A DNA stretch of 47,532 nucleotides from a virus: positions 1 to 47,532 of the IMG/VR virus record IMGVR_UViG_3300037264_001527. One strand, 5' to 3'. The translations under genes and the position numbers were made by a program. This document shows, piece after piece, positions 21,859 to 28,249 of the stretch (the stretch's first letter is position 1; each line of letters starts with the position of its first letter). Below the pieces are notes generated by a model. It was given only the letters and a program-made list of their open reading frames with translations, ran no database searches and was not told where the DNA came from.

Positions 21859-22361
21859 GGTGTTACCTCCAGCATCAGTTTAGCCAGGGCCATTGCCGCT
21901 AGATATTCCCCTGTTTTGCGCGGGTCATTATCCTGCGCCAAATTGTCGTTTAATTGCTGCTCGTTGCCAAAAAAACATCCGGCGCGGATGAAAAACCCGC
22001 AGTCAGTGAAATTGTAGAAATACACCATACTGCGACGGATGCCTATGGGACCGATTTGGACGTAGGGACGGAGGTGGTTCGATGGTGCATGACCGCCCTC
22101 GAAGCTGCACTCCTCGCCGAAGCGGCACCACTCGCCGAAGCTGCACCTCTCGCCGAAGCTGCACCTCTCGCCGAAGCTGCACCCCTCGCCGAAGCGGCAC
22201 CCCTCGTCGAAGCGGCACCACTCGCCGAAGCTGCACCACTCGCCGAAGCTGCCCCCCTCGCCGAAAGCGGCAATCTCTCGATAGTCACCTGATGGGCATA
22301 TCAGACACCCAAAATCATCCCTCTCAAATGCCGCCATATCCTCAACTGTGTAGGTTTTCAT
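21855..22361 (-). CDS. Hexapeptide-repeat protein (FGExCS units)
   Basis: 168 residues from ATG 22361 (GAGGAATT upstream). After the N-terminal [20 protein letters not shown], about ten six-residue units of the type C-S-F-G-E-W follow (about residues 33-92), then a folded end with [18 protein letters not shown]. Period six and regular Phe/Gly suggest a stacked beta solenoid like left-handed hexapeptide or pentapeptide-repeat folds. Such folds can mimic DNA or form scaffolds. The repeats are rich in Cys. Confidence 0.68.
   Translation of the reverse strand: MKTYTVEDMAAFERDDFGCLICPSGDYREIAAFGEGGSFGEWCSFGEWCRFDEGCRFGEGCSFGERCSFGERCSFGEWCRFGEECSFEGGHAPSNHLRPYVQIGPIGIRRSMVYFYNFTDCGFFIRAGCFFGNEQQLNDNLAQDNDPRKTGEYLAAMALAKLMLEVTP
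22088..22265. repeat. 18-base tandem repeat in the FGExCS gene
   Basis: About ten units read on the minus strand as TTC GGC GAG followed by TGG, AGG or GGG, then TGC and AGC or CGC. Variation is mostly at the first base of the fourth and last codons. The period is a multiple of three, so unit number can change in frame. Confidence 0.85.
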
Positions 22362-22497
22362 GGTATAATTCCTCTGGTTCTTTAACAATTTGTGATAGCG
22401 TCGGGATTGCTGCCAATCGCTCGCAGTAGTCCCGGTAACGCTGCCGGTTGCGCTCGTCCGTGAGCGTGTCGAGGTGGAGCTGCTGGGTGGGGGTCAT
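22342..22497 (-). CDS. Small hypothetical protein
   Basis: 51 residues. TPTQQLHLDTLTDERNRQRY is helical and polar. It starts in an ATGA overlap at 22494-22497 and its end overlaps the start of the repeat gene by 20 bases. Unknown function. Confidence 0.5.
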   Translation of the reverse strand: MTPTQQLHLDTLTDERNRQRYRDYCERLAAIPTLSQIVKEPEELYHENLHS

Positions 22498-23078
22498 GCG
22501 TAAGCGGTCCAATGGCTTTCGCGGTATATCTTGGATCCGGCGACTGTCTCGAAATCAAGAAGGGAAGCCCACGAACCCCAAGAATGGATCTTGATGGTAT
22601 TTCCTTGGCAGACTTTCTTTCGCATGGGCTTTCCGATATACCGCCCAGGAACTGGGATGCATCGGCCTTGCATGTAAGCGGTCTCTTCAGACTCTTGGCC
22701 GATTTCCCGTATCTCAACCATGCACGCGCCTAGGATAGCTGTCACCTCGTAGTAGTCGATGTTCGTCTGATCGTATCCCCATGAATTGCGGAGGATGTCG
22801 CCGACCTGCAGGGTATGCCGGAATGAGCGGCGCTCAACTTTCCGCTTTGCCATGCTTTCCTCGCCGACGCGCAGCTTATCGAGATATTCGGCAATGAACC
22901 GCTCGCGATGATCTTCAGACTTGAAGCTGAAATGGTGGTCCGGCTTGGCGCGCTTGGCACCGAATACGGCAACGCACAGCTTTCCGCCCCGGTCATATCT
23001 GGCGATCAAGGCAACTGGTGATGTGTGCTCTTCAAGAGTAGATCCTTTCGGGTAGTAGAAATCGCGTTGAAACTTCAT
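22494..23078 (-). CDS. Conserved phage protein of unknown function
   Basis: 194 residues. MKFQRDFYYPKGSTLEEHTS, the segment LQVGDILRNSWGYDQTNIDY, and GRYIGKPMRKKVCQGN are features I recognise from a widespread phage protein, including the terminal RESHWTAYA. The order of strands suggests a small beta barrel in the second half. No enzyme motif. GGGGGATGAG precedes the ATG. Confidence 0.72.
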   Translation of the reverse strand: MKFQRDFYYPKGSTLEEHTSPVALIARYDRGGKLCVAVFGAKRAKPDHHFSFKSEDHRERFIAEYLDKLRVGEESMAKRKVERRSFRHTLQVGDILRNSWGYDQTNIDYYEVTAILGACMVEIREIGQESEETAYMQGRCIPVPGRYIGKPMRKKVCQGNTIKIHSWGSWASLLDFETVAGSKIYRESHWTAYA

Positions 23079-23081
23079 GGC

Positions 23082-23183
23082 TCATCCCCCTTTTGTCATG
23101 GTCAGTGCCAGATCCGCTGGCTCGGTAATCGCTCCACCAATGCGCCCCGTGAGGCGCAGTAGTTGAGAGACTATCGGTAGCAA
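23082..23183 (-). CDS. Possible small frame (TTG start)
   Basis: 33 codons starting at TTG 23183: LPIVSQLLRLTGRIGGAITE. It overlaps the end of the upstream gene and fills the gap to the 194-residue gene. No convincing ribosome site. Could be non-coding. Confidence 0.25.
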   Translation of the reverse strand: MLPIVSQLLRLTGRIGGAITEPADLALTMTKGG

Positions 23184-23431
23184 GCAATTCCAGAGTGCGA
23201 CCAGCTTATGGTATGCAGACGGCCACAAGCGTCATATCTCCATCCGCCTGGACGTTTGCCTCTGGCATATTGGGTCGTATTCATGACGTCCAGTTGTACA
23301 GCGTGTCCTTGTGCGGACTGGTGGATACCCCAATAGGCCGCACCAAGCCGATGGGCAATGCCTCGGATGATTTCGGCATCTTCGTCAGTAGTCGGGCAAG
23401 CTGCCCAATCGTAATATCCAGTAGTGATCAT
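23171..23431 (-). CDS. Hypothetical phage protein
   Basis: 86 residues. GYYDWAACPTTDEDAEIIRG and IAHRLGAAYWGIHQSAQGHA. GAGGAGGAAATTG precedes the ATG. Start overlaps the upstream stop as ATGA. Not recognised. Confidence 0.6.
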   Translation of the reverse strand: MITTGYYDWAACPTTDEDAEIIRGIAHRLGAAYWGIHQSAQGHAVQLDVMNTTQYARGKRPGGWRYDACGRLHTISWSHSGIACYR

Positions 23432-23637
23432 GGTACAATTTCCTCCTCAATCGTGAGGTAAAATGGGTTGAGTCGCGCACCAGGCAATTGGCTAAGGTTC
23501 CAGCGGGCGATGGCGTCTTTCGGTGATTCTCCCTGAGCGTAGAATCCGGTATTGTCCTGTCCGAACAGGTCAATCATGTTGTGCGTCCACTTAGGTTGCG
23601 CTCTGGTGAAGTTGTAGCGCACTTTGTAGATGGTCAT
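23428..23637 (-). CDS. Hypothetical small protein
   Basis: 69 residues from ATG 23637, with GAGGAG upstream. TIYKVRYNFTRAQPKWTHNM and FYAQGESPKDAIARWNLSQL suggest a small alpha/beta domain of the kind found in many phage operons. Longer in-frame reading upstream is not supported. Confidence 0.6.
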   Translation of the reverse strand: MTIYKVRYNFTRAQPKWTHNMIDLFGQDNTGFYAQGESPKDAIARWNLSQLPGARLNPFYLTIEEEIVP

Positions 23638-23639
23638 GG

Positions 23640-23780
23640 TTAAAACTCCTCTCTCAAAATGCGCTCGACTTCGGCAGAATCTTTGGCTGTCAGGGCAGCG
23701 CACAGATCGTCATTTTCCAACGCTATTGCTGGGGCAACCGTGTACTGCTCGCAGAGGGCGGTAAATTCATTCTTGGTCAT
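23640..23780 (-). CDS. Small hypothetical protein
   Basis: 46 residues: TKNEFTALCEQYTVAPAIAL, then DDLCAALTAKDSAEVERILR. Acidic and helical. AGAGGAAATATACC precedes the ATG. It ends just before the next gene. Confidence 0.58.
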   Translation of the reverse strand: MTKNEFTALCEQYTVAPAIALENDDLCAALTAKDSAEVERILREEF

Positions 23781-23850
23781 GGTATATTTCCTCTATGCTG
23801 GCTAAGCGCCATTGGTCAGCCTATCAGGGGACAGGCTGGGGCAATGGGGA

Positions 23851-24195
23851 CTATAGGTACTGTGCCAGCGCTTTGCGGGCGATCTGGGTAGCAGCAGTGG
23901 GCGCGTGATGCGAGTAGGAACCCGCATATCGGGTGTACTCTCGCTCGATCTCAATATCGGATTCGATGTCGCGTGCCGGGATTACCTGGCCAGCGATCTC
24001 TAGCCACGAGCGGCCGCAGCCGATATTTCCGTACCCGAGTTTATTGCTGGCGCGCTCCTCGTGCAGGGCAGCGAGGGCCTTGAGCAAATTTCTCGGTCCT
24101 GGTGTCCAGGTACGTACGACGAGATCCTGCCCGCCGCCCTGGGATTTGTAGATGCCGGAGTCTAGCTGTGTGTGGAGCTCAATGCAATTGGTCAT
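23851..24195 (-). CDS. Conserved phage protein, first of the cluster
   Basis: 114 residues. MTNCIELHTQLDSGIYKSQG, GPRNLLKALAALHEERASNK and LGYGNIGCGRSWLEIAGQVI are conserved features of a phage family of unknown function. It is first behind the promoter at 24240-24277, with a leader holding a CCCAGC/GCTGGG hairpin at 24213-24229. Confidence 0.7.
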   Translation of the reverse strand: MTNCIELHTQLDSGIYKSQGGGQDLVVRTWTPGPRNLLKALAALHEERASNKLGYGNIGCGRSWLEIAGQVIPARDIESDIEIEREYTRYAGSYSHHAPTAATQIARKALAQYL

Positions 24196-24239
24196 ATCTG
24201 TGTCCTCTGTTGCCCAGCGGGATGCTGGGTGATAGTGTC

Positions 24240-24277
24240 AGTATAGCTACGTGATTGTACCTGTCAATAGGTGACAG
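24240..24277 (-). promoter_or_regulatory. Strong leftward promoter with dyad operator
   Basis: On the minus strand TTGACA (24267-24262), a 16-base spacer and TATACT (24245-24240). The -35 is embedded in a perfect dyad, CTGTCA-N5-TGACAG (24261-24277), a likely repressor site that would block polymerase. It has the outer CTGT...ACAG of a LexA box but with one extra base between the halves. Confidence 0.75.
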
Positions 24278-24316
24278 ATAGATTATGATCATATAACAGC
24301 GTGATCCAATATTCGA

Positions 24317-24345
24317 TTGCGCTATGCGGCGAGGGCAGGTATAAT
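24317..24345 (+). promoter_or_regulatory. Rightward promoter
   Basis: TTGCGC (24317-24322), a 17-base spacer and TATAAT (24340-24345) lie 29 bases before the GTG at 24375. It diverges from the leftward promoter at 24240, with the dyad operator between them about 40 bases upstream. Confidence 0.7.
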
Positions 24346-24374
24346 GCGGGATACAGGGTAGATCAGGGGGTAGA

Positions 24375-24530
24375 GTGAGCACTAGGAGCACAATCGCCTA
24401 TTGGCCGCGTCTGGGAGTGCACATCTACAGGGAGTTGCTGGACCACAACCGCATCTGGATCGAGCTGGGGCCAGAATCATATGAGATCACGTTCCCAGTC
24501 AATCCGTGGAACGATAGATGGCAATTGTGA
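24375..24530 (+). CDS. Small aromatic-rich phage protein
   Basis: 51 residues from GTG 24375 behind GGGGGTAGA. YWPRLGVHIYRELLDHNRIW, IELGPESYEITF. It is directly downstream of the rightward promoter and overlaps the next gene by 13 bases. Unknown function; single-domain beta protein likely. Confidence 0.58.
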   Translation: MSTRSTIAYWPRLGVHIYRELLDHNRIWIELGPESYEITFPVNPWNDRWQL

Positions 24531-24808
24531 CATGGCCTGAAATCACATGGCCCGGGCCGGATCAGCCGATAGTACATCATGATGAGATGTTCACGCTACA
24601 CGTACATCCTGACAGGCTGCAGGCCGCTCAATCACTCGGAGCCAATGTCAAGCCGATTGATCGAGCTACAAATCCAGATGACTGGTACCTAGAGCGCCCG
24701 CTGCCAGTGATCGCCGACTACCAGCCGGCAATCGCACCCGACACAGCTGCCTCGAGGATGGGTACAAGAAGTACGGTGTCACCGGCGACAAGGAGAAGAG
24801 CGTCGTAA
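24518..24808 (+). CDS. Hypothetical protein, frameshifted near its end
   Basis: 96 residues. The first 70 (AIVTWPEITWPGPDQPIVHH and onward to DYQPAIAP) look like real coding. The last 25 residues are an out-of-frame reading of a second plausible domain that stays open in the -1 frame to 24882. Either a frameshift mutation or a programmed -1 shift between about 24725 and 24755 is needed to join them. I see no classic slippery heptamer. Confidence 0.5.
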   Translation: MAIVTWPEITWPGPDQPIVHHDEMFTLHVHPDRLQAAQSLGANVKPIDRATNPDDWYLERPLPVIADYQPAIAPDTAASRMGTRSTVSPATRRRAS

Positions 24809-24882
24809 AGTATCAAGGTAAGAATGTGGACAAAGAGGCCTTCAAGAAGAGGTACGACAGGCTCGTTGAACAGCCACATTAG
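24682..24882 (+). pseudogene. Downstream fragment in the -1 frame
   Basis: Open from 24682 without any ATG, GTG or TTG start. GYKKYGVTGDKEKSVVKYQG, KNVDKEAFKKRYDRL is strongly protein-like, while the upstream part is not. It ends in TAG at 24880-24882. It is best read as the separated 3' end of the gene at 24518, or of another small gene that lost its start. Confidence 0.5.
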
Positions 24883-24897
24883 ATAAGCATCACAGAA

Positions 24898-24934
24898 CCG
24901 CCGATCTCCGCCGATCTCCGCCGATCTCCGCCGA
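24898..24934. repeat. 10-base iteron-like direct repeats
   Basis: Units CCGCCGATCT at 24898, 24908 and 24918, with a fourth partial copy to 24934. One unit equals about one helical turn, as in replication iterons. No gene covers them. An extended -10 (TGGTATGAT, 24945-24953) follows directly. Confidence 0.75.
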
Positions 24935-24971
24935 AGTAGACTACTGGTATGATCAATCGAGGTTAGGATAG

Positions 24972-25118
24972 ATGGGCAATACTGGCGCAGATCCAGAGAT
25001 CGATAGCACTACCAGCATATCTGCCCTGCCACTCGTGCACGTAGTCGCCTCAGCTCGATCACTGACTGGTACCCCACGGGCTGGGGCACCATGGCTAACC
25101 ACTAACTACCAGCTGTAA
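24972..25118 (+). CDS. Possible small frame downstream of the iterons
   Basis: 48 codons from ATG 24972, behind GAGGTTAGGATAG and an extended -10 at 24945-24953. The composition (STTSISALPLVHVVASARSL) is not typical of a folded protein. Included because control signals line up. Confidence 0.3.
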   Translation: MGNTGADPEIDSTTSISALPLVHVVASARSLTGTPRAGAPWLTTNYQL

Positions 25119-25209
25119 CCTCACAAGAGCCTATCCACACCACTTACCAAGCAATTAGATAGCTCACTGTACCTCAACACATCAAGACAAGTACGCAATC
25201 ACGTATGCC

Positions 25210-25572
25210 TCACAGGCTGAGAGCCCGTAAATCAGAGCCAAGCTGCAATAATGCCTTCCTGCCTTGCTCAGGAACCCACACGCCGATTTTGACTAACCCC
25301 CTGTCATGGTAGTACAGCCTGGTGCTACGTGTGCGCCTACGCCATGCAGGGAGCGGCTCAGGGGGCGTTGGATCTATCGTGGTATCGATCCACGATTGGT
25401 GCGGCAGACATATGTCGGCGAGCCTGAGCATAAGCGGCTCGAAGTCCGGGTGGGATATGGTGCAATGCTCCAGGCGCGCTTCCAGTTCGATGTATCTGGC
25501 GTGGAACTCTGGCCACTTCATGCGCTTGATATGGCCGGGATGCAGGCGTCGGGGGATGAGTTCTACCCCCAT
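25210..25572 (-). CDS. Hypothetical protein, ribbon-helix-helix-like end
   Basis: 120 residues. A helical first half (FHARYIELEARLEHCTISHP) and a C-terminal segment GLVKIGVWVPEQGRKALLQL resembling the strand-helix start of ribbon-helix-helix regulators. It is alone on the minus strand, beside iterons and operators. The overlapping plus-strand frame lacks a start signal and protein-like content. Confidence 0.55.
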   Translation of the reverse strand: MGVELIPRRLHPGHIKRMKWPEFHARYIELEARLEHCTISHPDFEPLMLRLADICLPHQSWIDTTIDPTPPEPLPAWRRRTRSTRLYYHDRGLVKIGVWVPEQGRKALLQLGSDLRALSL

Positions 25573-25920
25573 TATGCGCCCCGATACGGAACAGTAGGGA
25601 ACATAGAGAGGGGACTGGTTGGACGAATCACCGGGGAAACATATTGGGATACGCCGTAATAGGGAATAACAGGGAACAATCGCATGGTTTCAGGCTCCAG
25701 CTGGCTAACGTGTGTGCGCACAGCATAGCACCAGGCAAGGCCAAGGCCAAGGGGTTAGTGAGCGCTAACTGGGTAGGTTAGTGAGTGCTCACTTGCTTCC
25801 GATCACCCCAGGGGGTACGATGGGTCCATTGACGATATTCAGAGGGCGGGGGGGCAAAAAAAGAAAATGGGAAATTATAGTGAATGCCCTCCTCCAAATT
25901 TTCCTTAATTTTGGAATCCT
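25573..25920. other. Non-coding control region before the packaging genes
   Basis: About 350 bases without a gene. It contains CAAGGC tandem units at about 25735-25751, two palindromic operator-like repeats at 25753-25793, a run of seven G at about 25845-25851, an A-rich tract, and a weak TATAGT at about 25877. A late promoter is expected here, but I cannot place it with confidence. Confidence 0.5.
25753..25793. promoter_or_regulatory. Paired palindromic operator-like repeats
   Basis: GGTTAGTGAGCGCTAACT (25753-25770) and GGTTAGTGAGTGCTCACT (25776-25793), period 23. The core AGTGAG-TG-CTCACT of the second is a perfect palindrome; the first differs at one position. Two sites about two helical turns apart are typical for a dimeric regulator. 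They lie about 130 bases before the small terminase gene. Confidence 0.62.
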
Positions 25921-26403
25921 ATGTCCGAGTTAGTTTTGAAACCATCTGAGCCCTCGAAGGCGCTGGCTTCTTTGGGAGAGTTAGAGCGTGAGATGATCAG
26001 TTACATGCTGGTGAATCCTGGTTGTCGGTTGAAGGACATAAGTGCGTACATAGGGAAGCCGGTTGGGTGGATAGCGGTTGTACAGGCGAGTGAGGAGTGG
26101 AAGATAGCGTTTAGGGGGAGGAGGAGTGAGGTAACGGACAGGGTGGTTGAGCAGAGTGTGAGGGAGAGGTTGGAGGGGATAACGGTGATGGGGTTGGAGA
26201 GGTTGAAGGAGAAGTTGGAGGCTGAGGAGGTAGAGGACAGGACGGTATTGAGGGCGGTAGAGATTGGGATTAAGGGGATGGGGATAGGGGAGGAGGTAAG
26301 GGACAGTGGGGTTGATCATTTGGCGAAGTTGGCGAACAGGTTGGTTGAGTTGCAGGGTAAGGCGCAGGGGCGGCTGATTGAGGGTGTTGTGGATGAAAAA
26401 TGA
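25921..26403 (+). CDS. Terminase small subunit, putative
   Basis: 160 residues. YMLVNPGCRLKDISAYIGKP then VGWIAVVQASEEW fits the N-terminal helix-turn-helix of small terminases, followed by an oligomerisation helix (RERLEGITVMGLERLKEKLE). It binds the packaging start (pac) and hands DNA to the large subunit. Position before the large subunit supports it. The coding strand is extremely poor in C between about 26101 and 26340 and uses AGG and GGG codons heavily. The ribosome site is weak (GGAATCCT). Confidence 0.78.
   Translation: MSELVLKPSEPSKALASLGELEREMISYMLVNPGCRLKDISAYIGKPVGWIAVVQASEEWKIAFRGRRSEVTDRVVEQSVRERLEGITVMGLERLKEKLEAEEVEDRTVLRAVEIGIKGMGIGEEVRDSGVDHLAKLANRLVELQGKAQGRLIEGVVDEK
26266..26290 (+). 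other. G-quadruplex motif inside the small terminase gene
   Basis: Four G runs on the coding strand at 26266-26268, 26274-26277, 26280-26283 and 26287-26290, with loops of five, two and three bases. This meets the classic G3+N1-7 rule. It lies in the part of the gene with the strongest G over C skew. Confidence 0.6.
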
Positions 26404-26457
26404 ATTGACCGCCCACCCCTGTTCCTCCCTCTGTTTCCCGGTGTGGCGGTCATCTGA

Positions 26458-26760
26458 ATGACATATCGAAGTCTATTTGATCTCAAGCCGGTAGCGCATG
26501 ATTACAGTGCGGTTTTTGAGTTTGGGAATGAGGTAGCCGTTGGGGAGACGGTTAATTCGGCGACTACGACTTGTGTGTTGTACACGGGGACTGATGCCAG
26601 TCCGAGTGCGATGATTAGTGGGGCGGCGGTGATATCGGGTACCAAGGCCACTCAGAAGGTGATTGATGGTGTTGCTGGGAACGGGTACTTATTGACATGT
26701 ACTGCTTTGACTGACGAATCGAGGACTTTGGTTCGTTCTGGTTATCTGGTGGTTACGTGA
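26458..26760 (+). CDS. Small beta-sandwich virion protein, putative
   Basis: 100 residues, no Lys-rich helices, many Val/Thr/Ser: VNSATTTCVLYTGTDASPSA and GNGYLLTCTALTDESRTLVR look like an Ig-like beta sandwich. It sits between the two terminase genes and overlaps the large subunit by four bases. A head or fibre accessory role is likely. Confidence 0.6.
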   Translation: MTYRSLFDLKPVAHDYSAVFEFGNEVAVGETVNSATTTCVLYTGTDASPSAMISGAAVISGTKATQKVIDGVAGNGYLLTCTALTDESRTLVRSGYLVVT

Positions 26761-28247
26761 TCACGTTGACTGCGGGATTGATCGAGAGTTTTGCGGGTCT
26801 ATTCCTGTCGACGAACTACGACACGGTTAGTGCTAATGCACCGTTTCATCGAGAAGTTTGGGGGATGTACTGTTCGGATCATCCTCAATGTGCTGTAGCG
26901 GCTCCTCGTGGGTCTGCGAAGAGCACCAATTTCACCTTGGCTTATGGTCTGGCTGTAGCTCTGTTTCGAAATGAGAGTTACATCATAGTTTTGGGTTCTT
27001 CTGAGGAGATGGCTGGGGAGGCCATTGGCGAGTTCTCATTTGAGTTGCATGAGAATGAGGATCTGATTCGGGAGTTTGGGATCAAGGGATTTATCACGGA
27101 TACGAAAACCGACTTGATTGTTGAATGTAATGATGGATATCAGTTCAGGATCATCGGTCGGGGGCCCGGGCAGAAGATTCGGGGGCGTAAGTGGCATGGG
27201 AAGAGGCCGGGGTTACTTCTGTTTGATGATGTTGAAGATGATGAACAGGTAGAGACGAAGGAGCAGCGGAGCAAGTTCTTGAAATGGTTCTTTCGGGCTG
27301 CGAAGCAGTGTTTACGGGTGGGTGGGAAGTGTCGGGGTCATGGAACGATCTTGAATGAGGATTCGATGCTTGCGAATCTGATGAAGAATCCAGAGTGGTT
27401 GACTAAAGTCTACAGGGCTCATAAGAGTTTTGACGACTTTAGTGAACTTCTCTGGCCGGAGCGTCTTTCTGAGAAGGTCTTGAGGGCTAAACAGCGAGAG
27501 CTTGTAGCGGCCCATGATGCTGCTGGGTATTCTCAGGAGCTTTTGAACGATCCGCAGGACAATAGCGAAGCCTATTTGAGGCGGGACGACTTCATTTCGA
27601 TGTCCGAAGAGGACTACGACTATCCGAAGTCTGTTAGTGCGGGTTGGGACTTTGCTGTTTCCAAGTCGGACATGGCGAACAGGACCAGTTGTACTGTAGG
27701 GGGTCTTGACACCAGGAACATCCTGCATTTTCTCGATTTTCGGGTTGGGAGATGGAGTCCGTCTGAATCGCCGGCCGATGTTGAGAGGGGGATAATCGGC
27801 TGGATCGACGTGATGTTTCAGGTTGAAGAGCGGTGGCATCCCGAGACGCATTTTGTTGAGGGTGGGCAGATATGGCTTTCCGTTGTGAGCATCGTGCGCC
27901 AGGAAATGCTATTGCGGAATGTCTTTCTCAACATCGAGGTACTTCATCCTATCAAGGACAAAGCAGCTAGAGGAAGGACTTTACAGAAGCGTCATCGTTC
28001 CGGCGCTACCCGGTGGAATACCCAGGCAGATGGTTTTGATGGTGCCAAGGAAGAAATGCTCAAGTTCACGGGTTCTGCCTCTGCGAGGCTTGATGATCAG
28101 TTCGACAGTGCGGCTACCTTGTGTTTGGGCCTTGCGAACACCTCTTTGGTTGAAGAAGAGGACTTCTACGACGAAGATGAGTGGGCGATGGAGCGAGGTT
28201 CCCGGCGCAAGGCTTCCGATGGAAGGTCCTTGGTGACTGGATACTGA
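26757..28247 (+). CDS. Terminase large subunit
   Basis: 496 residues. Walker A APRGSAKST at residues 49-57, Walker B LLLFDDVED near 160, and the coupling motif (GHGTILNEDS) near 200 form the packaging ATPase. The nuclease domain begins with AGWDFAVSKSD at about 298, with further acidic residues (HFVEGG, then QFDSA). It pumps DNA into the prohead and cuts it. The portal gene follows two bases after its stop. Confidence 0.93.
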   Translation: MITLTAGLIESFAGLFLSTNYDTVSANAPFHREVWGMYCSDHPQCAVAAPRGSAKSTNFTLAYGLAVALFRNESYIIVLGSSEEMAGEAIGEFSFELHENEDLIREFGIKGFITDTKTDLIVECNDGYQFRIIGRGPGQKIRGRKWHGKRPGLLLFDDVEDDEQVETKEQRSKFLKWFFRAAKQCLRVGGKCRGHGTILNEDSMLANLMKNPEWLTKVYRAHKSFDDFSELLWPERLSEKVLRAKQRELVAAHDAAGYSQELLNDPQDNSEAYLRRDDFISMSEEDYDYPKSVSAGWDFAVSKSDMANRTSCTVGGLDTRNILHFLDFRVGRWSPSESPADVERGIIGWIDVMFQVEERWHPETHFVEGGQIWLSVVSIVRQEMLLRNVFLNIEVLHPIKDKAARGRTLQKRHRSGATRWNTQADGFDGAKEEMLKFTGSASARLDDQFDSAATLCLGLANTSLVEEEDFYDEDEWAMERGSRRKASDGRSLVTGY

Positions 28248-28249
28248 CT

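Noticed and set aside
11100-22361. A diversity-generating retroelement behind the variable repeats.
   Set aside because: No reverse transcriptase, no template repeat and no adenine-limited variation seen.
24883-24940. A CRISPR array suggested by short direct repeats.
   Set aside because: The units are only 10 bases with no spacers. They are iteron-like.
25306-25659. A 117-codon plus-strand frame.
   Set aside because: Shadow of the minus-strand gene 25210-25572, without ribosome site.
25829-25882. A late promoter (TTGACG, later TATAGT) before the terminase genes.
   Set aside because: The two elements are not spaced correctly with each other, and no alternative pair is convincing.
27312-27851. 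A 179-codon minus-strand frame inside the large terminase gene.
   Set aside because: Shadow of the terminase codons; Pro/Arg-rich with no domain.
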